Source: an uncultured Clostridia bacterium
Lineage (GTDB): Bacteria; Bacillota; Clostridia; Lachnospirales; CAG-274
Length of the DNA stretch: 40,532 nucleotides
NCBI GenBank assembly: GCA_947627855.1
Contig: CANQXR010000020.1
Location: forward strand, 1-40,532
Direction of reading: 5' to 3'
Below are positions 26,683 to 35,234 of this stretch, piece after piece; positions within the stretch are counted from its first letter, which is position 1, and each line of letters starts with the position of its first letter. Both the position numbers and the translations under genes were made by a program. A model generated the notes under the pieces. That model ran no database searches and had not been told where the DNA came from. It saw nothing but the letters and a program-made list of their open reading frames with translations.

Positions 26683-29600
26683 TTAAGCTTCTGTTTCAGA
26701 TTCAGCGTCTGATGCTGCTTCAGATTCGCCCTCAGCCTCTGAGCCTTCTTCTGACTCTTCGTCTGATGATTCCTCTGATTCCTCGTCAGATGCTTCTTCA
26801 GCCTCAGCCTCTGCCTTTGCTGCTTCTTCTGCTGCTATATCTTCAGCAACCTTTACAGCCTCTTCATATACAGGCTGGAGAAGAACAGCTGTTTCAGCTC
26901 TTGTGATAACTGATGCCGGGTTAAGGTTATTGTTGGATCCGTTTACATATCCGTTAGCAACTAAGTATGCTGCGTAAGGTACTGCCCAGCTTGCAACGTC
27001 ATCGCTGTCGTTGAACTTGTCAATAGCGCTTGCGCTTGCACTTATGTTGTCGCCGAGATATTCGTGGATCTTAGCAATAAGTACAAACATTTCCTGTCTT
27101 GTAATCTGCTGTGTAGGCTTGAATGTTCCGTCGCCATAGCCTGATGCAATACCTGCCTGTGTAGCTGCTGCTACGCCGTTTGCATAGTATGCTGAGCTTG
27201 TTACGTCAGAATATCCTGCTACGCCGCTTGCCTTAAGTCCGAGAAGCTTGGTAACAAGTACGCAGAAGTCGCCTCTTGTCATGCCTCTGTTAGGAGCATA
27301 GTGTGTTGCGTCAACGCCGTTGATGATACCGTAGGAAGCAAGTCCGTTGATAGAATCTGCTGCCCAGTCTACACTCTCAATATCTTCAAACTTCGGTGAG
27401 CTTACAACGCTTGTCGGAGGATTGATTACCTTATCGCCGCTTGTTGCAGGTGTCGAAGGTGTCGAAGGTGTTGAAGGTGTGCTTTCATCAGAAGGTGTTG
27501 TGCTCGGCTTAGCGCTGTTAGATGCTGTTGAAGATCCGCTGTAGCTTCCGCCGCCTCTGTGGCTGCTTCCGCCGCCGCCACCGCTGCTGCTGCCGCCGCT
27601 TCCGCTGCCGCCGCCGCTGGGTGCTGCTGTTGTAGCTTCAGCAGGTGCGTCTGTAGGTGTTTCTGTAGGAGCATCTGTAGGAGCGTCTGTAGGTGCATCT
27701 GTCGGTGCATCTGTAGGTGCATCTGTCGGTGCATCTGTAGGTGTATCTGTAGGAGCGTCTGTAGGTGCATCTGTAGGAGCGTCTGTCGGAGCGTCTGTCG
27801 GTGTATCTGTCGGAGCGTCTGTAGGTGCGTCTGTGTCAGATTCTGTTTCGTCTTCATGTGCCTTAACGATTGTTATTGTTGCACTTGCTTCTGTAAGAGG
27901 AACATCATTTCCGTCAACGTCGCCGGCCTTAACAACCTTAAGAGTTACCTCAGCGTCTCCCTCTGTTGCGTCGTCCTTTACATTATAAGTAATTTCAGCA
28001 ACTACTGTTTCAGTATTTGCGGGTACAACTGCCTTAAGAGCTTCTGCTCCTGCTTCGCTGAGAACAAATGCTGCCTTAAGCTTACCTATTGCTGCGGGAA
28101 CCTGACCTGCTGCGCCTGCGCCGTAAATAGCGTCGTCGCCGTTTGTAAGGTCTTCAGCTGTAAGAGGTGTTGTAATATCGATAGCCTTGCTTACTGTAAG
28201 CTGACCGTCCTTGAATTCAACTACCTTAAGTCCTGTAATTTCAATTCCCTTAGCAACTGCCTTGTCAAGGAATATACCTATCGTAGCATTGCCAACGCCC
28301 ACTGTCGGATTCATAACAACATTAAGAACATTGCCTGTTGAAGGTGCAGCAACTGTTGCTTCACCTGCGAATCCGATTGAACCTGATGCTACAGGAGGAA
28401 GTGTAGGTGCTTCTGTGGGTTCGTCTGTCGGTGCGTCTGTAGGTTCATCTGTCGGAGCTTCTGTAGGTTCATCTGTGCTTGATTCTGTGCCTGAAGATGT
28501 TCCTTCTACTGCCCACTTAAGTGACTTAATATGTCTTGATGAATCTGTTTTCTTCTTAAGTGCAATACCGTTAAGAGGACCTGTAGGCTCTACGGTTACA
28601 GAAGTACCTTCAAGAATTGTTTCACCATTGATATCAAACTGAGTGATTTCACCTGTTTTTGTATCAATTGTTACTTCGAATGTGTTGTCAGTACCGTCGA
28701 CATTAGCAACTGCGGTCTTTGTTCCGGCAAGTATTGTTGAGCCGCCTGTACCTACAAATGAAATTGTATTTGTTTTCCAATCAGTAACTCTGATGTAAAG
28801 TGTCTTGTCAGCGCCTAAGATTCTGATAAGCTCTCCGTTGCCGCCAATACCGGTCATGTCGAATGTACCTGTTACAGTAACCTTGCCGCTGGGCTGTACT
28901 GATGAAGGTTTAATCGCTGATGTGTCAGTGCCTGTTGTTCCGTCGAAGTAAAGAATAATGTCGGTGGCATTTGCTTCTATGCTTCCGCCGGGTATTGTTA
29001 CTTCACCTGACTGAGGTTCAACAGGAGCGTCTGTAGGAGCATCTGTAGGCTCATCTGTCGGAGCTTCTGTAGGTTCGTCTGTAGGAGCTTCTGTAGGTTC
29101 ATCTGTAGGTGCATCTGTCGGTGTGTCCGTAGGTGCGTCCGTAGGTTCATCTGTAGGAGCTTCTGTAGGTTCGTCTGTAGGAGCGTCCGTAGGTTCGTCT
29201 GTCGGAGCTTCTGTAGGTTCGTCTGTGCTCTCTTCCTCTTCTTCACTTGAAATTGTGATCTGAGGAACTGTTGCAGTGATATTTCTTGCGCTGCCGCCTG
29301 ATGTTACGAAATCGAAATGAAGGATTTCGTCTGTTGTTACAGCCTTTGTAGCTGAGTATGATGCTCCATCGTTAACTTTAGCATTAAGAGTTACACTATC
29401 CTTTGTAATAGTATAAGTATAGTCGATCTTGTCGTTGGCTGCTAATGTATAAGCGTCAGCTTCAACTGCGATAGGAGCTACTGCCATAACAAGAACTGCC
29501 AATGCAGCTCCGCTTGGTGCATCGCTCTTAAGCTTTGTAAGAGGCTTTGCAGTGCCGCTTGCATCCTTATCATCTTCATGAGCATCTACTCTGAGAGCAA

Positions 29601-32547
29601 GCTGCTTGTCTGCGTCAGATCTGAGTGATAACTCAGAATCGCCTGCACTTGTCTTAATAGTTATAAGGCTCCAGCTGCCTGCCTTTGTATCCGGTGTAAC
29701 TGTACCCTTAACAGTAATAGTCTTACCTGCTGCAAGAGCTGCCTTGATTGCTGCCTGAGAAGCTTCTGTTACTTTAAGTGAAAGCTTAGCTGTAAGTCCT
29801 GTTCCTTTTCCGCCGCCTGTTGTATCTGTAGAAGTATCTTTTAATGTGTAAGTATCGCCATCATTAGTAACTTCTACATAACCGCCGCCTGCGTCTGTCG
29901 TCTTTTCAGTCGGCTCCGGTGCTGCATCAGCGTAAAGACCCGTACCTAAGCTAACGTCGCCGCTGTCCTCAGGAGCTTCTGTGTCTGTTTCAGCTTCTGT
30001 TGCTGTGTCTGTTTCAGCTTCTGTTGCTGTGTCTGTTTCAGCTTCTGTTGCTGTGTCTGTTTCAGCTTCTGTTGCTGTATCTGTTTCAGCTTCTGTTGCT
30101 GTATCTGTTTCAGCTTCTGTTGCTGTGTCTGTTTCAGCTTCTGTTGCTGTATCTGTTTCTGTATCTGTTGCTGTGTCTGTTTCTGTGTCTGTTTCTGTAT
30201 CAGTCTCTGTGTCTGTTTCTGTTGCTGTGTCTGTTTCTGTATCTGTTTCTGTTGTGTCGCTGCCATCGGATATTGTTTCAACAGTGTCACCAAATGAGTA
30301 TGTTATGTCACCCTCTGACTTTTCTGCACTTATAGTAACACTCTTGATTCCATAATCTTTATAAGAATCTGTTGTTCCGGAAACTGTACGCTCATCCTGC
30401 GACATACTGTTAGTACTGCTGTTTATAAGTTCTACAGAGTAATTATTCTGATTATCGATTTTAACAACAATCTCATTATCTCCGCTTTCATCAAACTTCA
30501 GCGTACTGAATTTGTTTTCAGAAGCAGTACCGCCTACGAAAAGATTTCTTGAAGCGTTTGAGCCTATTGTGATCGGTTTACCGGTAAGATCGGGGCCTGA
30601 AAGTGCAGTAATAACTGCTAACATAGCAGGTATCGCCGATGTTCCGGGATTTATAGTTATAAATGTAGCATCAGTTCCTGATGTAGGTGATTTACCCTGA
30701 ACATGGAATGTAAGGGTTACACTCTTAACATTGCCGGGCTCGTCACCAAACTTACCAACAGATTCGGGAAGCTTGATTTCCTTTGAAGTACCATCAGCTA
30801 TTGTGCCGCTTGTTTCTTCGCTGAGCTCGCCTGTTTCAGCTTCAGTGTCAGTCTCTGCTGCTGTTTCTGTGTCAGTTTCTGTATCTGTCTCTGTTGCTGT
30901 TTCTGTGTCTGTTTCTGTAGCTGTTTCTGTGTCAGTTTCTGTGTCTGTTTCTGTGTCTGTTTCTGTGTCTGTTTCTGTATCTGTTTCTGTGTCAGTTTCT
31001 GTATCTGTTTCTGTAGCTGTTTCTGTGTCAGTTTCTGTATCTGTTTCTGTAGCTGTTTCTGTGTCAGTTTCTGTGTCTGTCTCTGTAGCTGTTTCTGTGT
31101 CAGTTTCTGTGTCTGTTTCTGTTACGGTTGTTGTGTCAGCTTCTTTTTCTTCGCCATAATAGCCGCTTACTTTAAGACCACTTGCCGTAGTATCGCAAGC
31201 TGCATCACCGTAAAATCTTACCTGACCTACAGTAAGTATCTTCTCAGTACCGGACTGAGTAACACCATTCATAGTTACTGAATAGTTTTCTCCGTCTTTA
31301 AGTGTAAATGTCAGAACAGTATCTTCATTCGGTACTATTGTTCCAAGTTCACTGCCGCTACCGAGCACTTTAACCTTACCGTCACTATCAAGACTTACAC
31401 CGGCATTTGCAATCTCACCGGAATTATCCTTAAGTGTTATCCACTTACTCATATTTGATGAAGGATTAGTGGTCATTTTTGCTGTAACATTAATAACAAC
31501 AACTCCGCCTGTAGGAACTACAAAGTTTTTGTTGTCAAGCTTAACATCTGCGTTTTTACTTGTTACACCTGTGCCTGTAGTTTCATTGATATCTGTAGCT
31601 GATGAAGCCGAATCAGGTACTGCTATCTGAATCTTTGTGATAGTTGTTTCCTCTTTGGCTTTAATATCAAAGGAATCACCTTCTACCGTCAGATCAGTTA
31701 CATTACCCGCAGTTACTTCACTGCCGTTATGTTCCAGTTTTCCCTTACTTGTATAGAAAATAGCCTTTGCACCATCAAAACCTGTGCCAAGTGAAATATT
31801 TACTTCATCATTTGCTGAAAGTGTCAAACCGGCACTCTCAATCTTTGTATTAGCTCCGGCTGTTTTGAATGTAACTGTACCCTGTGTACTGCCTGCTGCT
31901 GATTTAACCTTGTCACCTGATTTGAAAGTCTGCGGTGTTTTTGTGCTGTTAAAAGTATAGATTGCAGCCTTTGTACCGCCACCCGATATAGTAGGTTCCT
32001 GATACTTCAGATAAACTTTCTGGTCTGAATCACTCACATATTCAGCACCATGACCGTTGGTAACTGTTATCTTTGTAACTGTAACTTCAGATCCGCCAGA
32101 AGCTGTGATAGTTAAGTTATCCTTATTGGAATCAGTAACCTTGATGGAGTTACCTTCAGATATAGTTCCTGATGCTTCAACGTCTATTTTCGTCAGTTGA
32201 CCGCCGTTTGATTCTACACTTTCTTCGCCAACGTACCAATCTTCGGGGATAGTAACCTTGATGTAATGACCATCAGCTATCTTAAGATTATTGGTACCCT
32301 TTGAGATGTCAGATGTGTTTTCAGCTTCAATTTTGAAAGAAGCATTGGTTGAACCCTGTACTAAAACTTGGTCATCAATTGTTCCTTCCTCTAATGAATC
32401 GAAATTAACTTCAATTTTTCCATCCGTTTCGGTCGGCTCAGCAACAGTTGTAGCGAAAACGCCGGTTACGTTTGAAATTACAAGTGAGGAAACCGCCATC
32501 ACTGTCGCAAGTGTAATAGCGACAGCTTTGCGTGCCTTAATTTTCAT
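26683..32547 (-). CDS. Giant SLH surface protein 2 (1,954 aa) with Thr-rich repeat arrays
   Basis: Paralogue of SLH protein 1. It has a signal peptide (1-32), a much longer N-terminal ectodomain (about 33-470), a TETD/TATETD array (about 474-571) and a second ectodomain. An array with seven ATEATETD-like 8-residue units follows (about 762-861), then a third ectodomain, a TDEPTEAP array (about 1108-1174), a further beta-rich module and the faintly cohesin-like domain (about 1388-1568). A TDAP array and Gly/Ser linker, three SLH repeats (about 1717-1897) and an acidic Glu/Ser/Ala tail complete it. I start at the ATG at 32547: AAGGAGG lies upstream and the signal peptide MKIKARKAVAIT matches copy 1. 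A 24-codon upstream extension is rejected. The N-terminal modules share little with copy 1 except the signal peptide and repeats. Confidence 0.92.
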   Translation of the reverse strand: MKIKARKAVAITLATVMAVSSLVISNVTGVFATTVAEPTETDGKIEVNFDSLEEGTIDDQVLVQGSTNASFKIEAENTSDISKGTNNLKIADGHYIKVTIPEDWYVGEESVESNGGQLTKIDVEASGTISEGNSIKVTDSNKDNLTITASGGSEVTVTKITVTNGHGAEYVSDSDQKVYLKYQEPTISGGGTKAAIYTFNSTKTPQTFKSGDKVKSAAGSTQGTVTFKTAGANTKIESAGLTLSANDEVNISLGTGFDGAKAIFYTSKGKLEHNGSEVTAGNVTDLTVEGDSFDIKAKEETTITKIQIAVPDSASSATDINETTGTGVTSKNADVKLDNKNFVVPTGGVVVINVTAKMTTNPSSNMSKWITLKDNSGEIANAGVSLDSDGKVKVLGSGSELGTIVPNEDTVLTFTLKDGENYSVTMNGVTQSGTEKILTVGQVRFYGDAACDTTASGLKVSGYYGEEKEADTTTVTETDTETDTETATETDTETDTETATETDTETDTETATETDTETDTETDTETDTETDTETDTETDTETATETDTETATETDTETDTETAAETDTEAETGELSEETSGTIADGTSKEIKLPESVGKFGDEPGNVKSVTLTFHVQGKSPTSGTDATFITINPGTSAIPAMLAVITALSGPDLTGKPITIGSNASRNLFVGGTASENKFSTLKFDESGDNEIVVKIDNQNNYSVELINSSTNSMSQDERTVSGTTDSYKDYGIKSVTISAEKSEGDITYSFGDTVETISDGSDTTETDTETDTATETDTETDTETDTETDTATDTETDTATEAETDTATEAETDTATEAETDTATEAETDTATEAETDTATEAETDTATEAETDTEAPEDSGDVSLGTGLYADAAPEPTEKTTDAGGGYVEVTNDGDTYTLKDTSTDTTGGGKGTGLTAKLSLKVTEASQAAIKAALAAGKTITVKGTVTPDTKAGSWSLITIKTSAGDSELSLRSDADKQLALRVDAHEDDKDASGTAKPLTKLKSDAPSGAALAVLVMAVAPIAVEADAYTLAANDKIDYTYTITKDSVTLNAKVNDGASYSATKAVTTDEILHFDFVTSGGSARNITATVPQITISSEEEEESTDEPTEAPTDEPTDAPTDEPTEAPTDEPTDAPTDTPTDAPTDEPTEAPTDEPTEAPTDEPTDAPTDAPVEPQSGEVTIPGGSIEANATDIILYFDGTTGTDTSAIKPSSVQPSGKVTVTGTFDMTGIGGNGELIRILGADKTLYIRVTDWKTNTISFVGTGGSTILAGTKTAVANVDGTDNTFEVTIDTKTGEITQFDINGETILEGTSVTVEPTGPLNGIALKKKTDSSRHIKSLKWAVEGTSSGTESSTDEPTEAPTDEPTDAPTDEPTEAPTLPPVASGSIGFAGEATVAAPSTGNVLNVVMNPTVGVGNATIGIFLDKAVAKGIEITGLKVVEFKDGQLTVSKAIDITTPLTAEDLTNGDDAIYGAGAAGQVPAAIGKLKAAFVLSEAGAEALKAVVPANTETVVAEITYNVKDDATEGDAEVTLKVVKAGDVDGNDVPLTEASATITIVKAHEDETESDTDAPTDAPTDTPTDAPTDAPTDAPTDAPTDTPTDAPTDAPTDAPTDAPTDAPTDAPTETPTDAPAEATTAAPSGGGSGSGGSSSGGGGGSSHRGGGSYSGSSTASNSAKPSTTPSDESTPSTPSTPSTPATSGDKVINPPTSVVSSPKFEDIESVDWAADSINGLASYGIINGVDATHYAPNRGMTRGDFCVLVTKLLGLKASGVAGYSDVTSSAYYANGVAAATQAGIASGYGDGTFKPTQQITRQEMFVLIAKIHEYLGDNISASASAIDKFNDSDDVASWAVPYAAYLVANGYVNGSNNNLNPASVITRAETAVLLQPVYEEAVKVAEDIAAEEAAKAEAEAEEASDEESEESSDEESEEGSEAEGESEAASDAESETEA
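27626..27836 (-). repeat. TDAP/TDTP tandem repeat array in SLH protein 2
   Basis: Identical at DNA level to the array at 21030-21240, within the 1,427-bp identical block. Confidence 0.9.
29026..29228 (-). repeat. TDEPTEAP array in SLH protein 2
   Basis: 24-bp-period units alternating TDEPTEAP and TDAPTD. The order of variants differs from the equivalent array of SLH protein 1. Confidence 0.87.
29970..30262 (-). repeat. 24-bp tandem repeat array (7 units) plus TETD repeats in SLH protein 2
   Basis: Between about 29980 and 30150 seven consecutive 24-bp units encode Ala-Thr-Glu-Ala-Glu-Thr-Asp-Thr with almost no codon variation, followed by ordinary TETD repeats. This unit does not occur in SLH protein 1, so it expanded after duplication. 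Confidence 0.88.
30836..31130 (-). repeat. TETD/TATETD array in SLH protein 2
   Basis: 12-bp-period array between the first and second ectodomain modules, analogous to array 1 of SLH protein 1 but different in length and Ala spacing. Confidence 0.88.
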
Positions 32548-33881
32548 TGATATTTTCCTCCTTAAAAAAAAATTTTTTTGATCTCCAAAATTAAATGCGG
32601 GCAATTTAAACAAGGCCAAACGGGGCTGACGGGTGGAAATAATTGTTATATTTTTTTAGATTTTTTAATTAAACCGTCATACCGTTTTCAAAAAAGCCTA
32701 AACCCTAAGCAAAAACTTTTTTAAAAATATAGTGAATATATTCTTGCCCTATTTAATTCACCCCTCAGAGATCATGCCCTTGTAAGGGCTTTTCTTTAAG
32801 AAATTTATTTTTGTGTTCAAAATAAACTGCCGTCCGCCACATAAATATGGCAGAATTTGTGAAAGAAACCCAAAAGATCTTAAAATAGCGGACAGACCCT
32901 TTAAATTTCACAAAACCTCTGTAAAGTCCCTTAACTCCCAAGTCTGCGTATTTCATTGGAAAGCCGGAGCCTTAAAGGCAGGGTATTTGTCCTTTTCAAT
33001 AAGGCAGTAAGAAAAAGACAAGTCATGCCGTCAAAAGCCTTGTTTATCACAAAACAATGGAGGTATTAAGCTGTTTTCATACAAAAAAACAAGCTGACGG
33101 AAGGTCAGACCTCCCGAACCGCCAAGGGGCGCTTATTCAAGCAGTAATTCAGTCTGCAAAGTTCCCACGGCTGATGTAAGAAATTATACAAACCTATCCT
33201 TATGAAAATAAATCACAAGGAAGTGAAAGGATACGTCTCCTTTTTACGAAAGCCGACATTCAGACTAAGATCCCGTAAGTAGTTGAACAACGCAGAAAGA
33301 CCTTCATCTGAAGCGAGATCCGCACAAGTGAGAAAGCATAAACAAGGGTTTAAGCAGGGGCTTCATTGAGAGAAGGCAAAATCCCACGCCGAAGCACCGC
33401 CTTGCTCCTGCATATGCAGCCTTAAAGACATTATATATTATGTACTGAAGCAGTCCTGAAAAAGACCGTCCTGAGACGAAATACATACGCCGATGTCCGC
33501 AGATTCAGCCAAGGATCTTTGGGGTAGGTAATTATTGGTTGGATAATTATAGATCCTTATAAAAAAGCGGCATTCATGCGTACTTGCTCTGAGGGTTGGC
33601 AATTGATTTTTTTAGTAAACCAACTGACCGCAAAGAGCCGTAAATCATCTGATAAAAACACAACATCTTTAAATACCCTTTCCGCAGAATTGCACATGGC
33701 TTAAAAATTTCTCTTTACCAAGCCTGACGAGTCAAGAATCGAGTTTTGTGGCAGGAAAACCGACAGTCGGCACCACCGGGACAAGGCTCGGAAGAATTTA
33801 AAAGTCACAACGGCATTAAGGCTTTGGAGTTATCTGAGGGTTAAACAGAAAGCTCCTCGCCTAATACACTACAATACTACA
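32548..33881 (-). ncRNA. Long conserved leader / candidate large structured RNA, copy B
   Basis: About 1.33 kb from promoter to the SLH protein 2 start. Blocks shared with copy A include 33271-33316 (46/46), 33361-33430 (67/70) and 32626-32657 (32/32). The nested hairpin is kept: TAATTAT/ATAATTA (33529-33535 with 33543-33549) within AAGGATCT/AGATCCTT (33511-33518 with 33551-33558). Relative to copy A, the loop has one extra base, one outer A-U pair is a G-U pair in A, and a GUUGG/CCAAC stem here appears as GUUGG/UUAAC in A. These are pair-compatible changes. Frames open here are not open in copy A, so coding is unlikely. Confidence 0.6.
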
Positions 33882-33886
33882 AGTAA

Positions 33887-33915
33887 ATTGTACAACAAAT
33901 TATTTTCAAAATCAA
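33887..33915 (-). promoter_or_regulatory. Sigma-A promoter of leader B
   Basis: On the minus strand TTGATT (33910-33915), 17 nt, and TACAAT (33887-33892), matching the geometry of the leader A promoter. Confidence 0.78.
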
Positions 33916-34002
33916 CTGTTTCTTTTATTAAAATTTGATTAAAAACACTATTTCTTTATTATTTTTTTGTTAGATTTATACCAAAGTTGTGGAGGAGGAG
34001 AA

Positions 34003-34085
34003 GGCGAGGGCTTTAGTCGGCGGAGCCGACTGCTCCCCCGGAGGGGGAGCGCCGCCGCCCCGCGGGCGGCGGCAAAGCCCTCGCC
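34003..34085. repeat. Cloverleaf palindromic element 1
   Basis: Outer stem GGCGAGGGCTTT (34003-34014) with AAAGCCCTCGCC (34074-34085). Inside are three perfect hairpins with 3-nt loops and no unpaired base between them: AGTCGGC/GCCGACT (loop GGA), GCTCCCCC/GGGGGAGC (loop GGA) and GCCGCCGCCC/GGGCGGCGGC (loop CGC). All 83 bases except the loops pair, forming a four-way junction. Confidence 0.93.
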
Positions 34086-34181
34086 GGGCTGAAAATTGGC
34101 ATAAAATGAATCCGCAGGGCGCCTGCACCGGACTGCGGAGGGGATTGTGAAATTTGCACAAAACTGCGGGGAGGGCGGGGA

Positions 34182-34260
34182 ACGGGGCTTTAGCCGGCGG
34201 AGCCGGCTGCTCCCCCGGAGGGGGAGCTCCGCCGCCCGGCGGGCGGCGGCAAAGCCCCGT
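34182..34260. repeat. Cloverleaf palindromic element 2
   Basis: Same architecture as element 1: outer stem ACGGGGCTTT/AAAGCCCCGT, hairpins AGCCGGC/GCCGGCT, GCTCCCCC/GGGGGAGC and CCGCCGCCC/GGGCGGCGG. Compared with element 1, T-A became C-G in the first arm and a T-A pair became a C-G pair in the outer stem, both sides changing together. One base pair at the foot of the third arm is lost. Confidence 0.92.
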
Positions 34261-34425
34261 GGGCTGAAAATCGCCGACCAACCCCTCGACAGACACTTTC
34301 ATAACAATATTTAACATTTATAACAATATTATCCAATTGCCATCTTTTTTCACTTCACCCTACAAAAAAACCATTTTGAGCGAATGTTCTTACCCCAACC
34401 TTATAATAATTATACTTGTAAAAAA

Positions 34426-34452
34426 ACCGCCCTATCAGAACAATAGAGCGGT
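34426..34452 (-). terminator. Terminator after the cyclophilin gene
   Basis: ACCGC/GCGGT with CTAT/ATAG and one mismatch. On the minus strand it is followed by TTTTTTT. It lies 9 nt after the stop at 34462. Confidence 0.88.
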
Positions 34453-34461
34453 AAAAAATAA

Positions 34462-35232
34462 TTACTGATATTCTTCAATTGATATAGAATTAATAACAAC
34501 GTCCTCCAAAGGCTTGTCATTTTCATCTGTTTCAACAGCCGCAATAGCGTCAACAACGTCCATACCCTCAACAACCTGACCGAATACAGTATAACCATTG
34601 TCAAGATAAGGATATCCGCCATTGTTTATATATTCGTTCAGAACTTCCGTAGGATAAACGTCTCTGAAATATACACCTGAGCCTTTTTCAACTTCCTCGT
34701 CCTGCTTGTTGAGAGCCTCCTTGAAGCTTTCCTTGTAAGTATCACCTATATCGGGATTCTGCACAATAAAGAACTGACTGCCGTTTGAATTGGGCTGTCC
34801 CGTATTGGCCATAGATAAAGCCCCTCTGAAATGACGCAAAGAAGGAGTTGCCTCAACCTCGAAGCCCTCGCCCCATATGCTTTCTCCACCTGTGCCTGTG
34901 CCCTCAGGATCTCCGCCCTGAATCATAAAATTATTTATAACCCTGTGGAATATAACCCCGTCATAATATCCCTCCTCGGCATGAGTAAGGAAGTTTTCAA
35001 CAGCCTTTGGTGCATACTGAGGGAAAAATCTGAGCTTTATATCACCCATTGTGGTATGGAGAACCGCAATAGTTTCACCCGCCTGAGGCTCCTCCAGCTG
35101 AGGAAGATCCAGCTTGCCGTCACTGCTGACCTCACCGTCGGCAGTTTTGCCATCGGTATTATCACCACAAGCCGCAAGCGAAAAGCAAACAATCACCGCA
35201 GCCGCCGCAAATAAAATTTTTTTTAATTTCAT
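34462..35232 (-). CDS. Cyclophilin-type peptidyl-prolyl isomerase lipoprotein
   Basis: A 256-aa lipoprotein: signal peptide with lipobox FSLAAC (Cys22), a short acidic linker, then a cyclophilin domain (about 55-250) with [17 protein letters not shown] and the GSQFFIV motif. It would act on folding of exported proteins at the outer face of the membrane. An insertion with [18 protein letters not shown] within the domain is longer than in minimal bacterial cyclophilins. AAAGGAGAA lies inside the end of serS, two bases separating the genes. I leave the symbol blank because ppiA and ppiB cannot be told apart. Confidence 0.9.
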   Translation of the reverse strand: MKLKKILFAAAAVIVCFSLAACGDNTDGKTADGEVSSDGKLDLPQLEEPQAGETIAVLHTTMGDIKLRFFPQYAPKAVENFLTHAEEGYYDGVIFHRVINNFMIQGGDPEGTGTGGESIWGEGFEVEATPSLRHFRGALSMANTGQPNSNGSQFFIVQNPDIGDTYKESFKEALNKQDEEVEKGSGVYFRDVYPTEVLNEYINNGGYPYLDNGYTVFGQVVEGMDVVDAIAAVETDENDKPLEDVVINSISIEEYQ

Positions 35233-35234
35233 AA

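Larger units (their letters stand above)
33916..34425. other. Intergenic region upstream of the SLH units
   Basis: 510 bp without a gene. It contains two GC-rich cloverleaf elements (34003-34085 and 34182-34260), a GC-rich spacer with CCGCAG/CTGCGG pairing, and an AT-rich part with an 11-bp direct repeat ATAACAATATT at 34301 and 34320. Both cloverleaves are followed by GGGCTGAAAAT. Nothing else is recognisable. The long open frame on the minus strand here is Gly/Pro/Arg-rich and produced by the palindromes. Confidence 0.7.

Noticed and set aside
33304..33486. 60-residue minus-strand frame in leader B
   Set aside because: Not open in the aligned part of leader A and without a ribosome binding site.
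20062..33915. CRISPR array as explanation of the short-period repeats
   Set aside because: The repeats are in-frame codon repeats of 12 or 24 bp with no unique spacers and no cas genes nearby.
33976..34317. 113-residue Pro/Gly-rich frame upstream of the SLH units
   Set aside because: It runs through the two cloverleaf palindromes, repeats the same peptide twice because the DNA element is repeated, and lacks a ribosome binding site.
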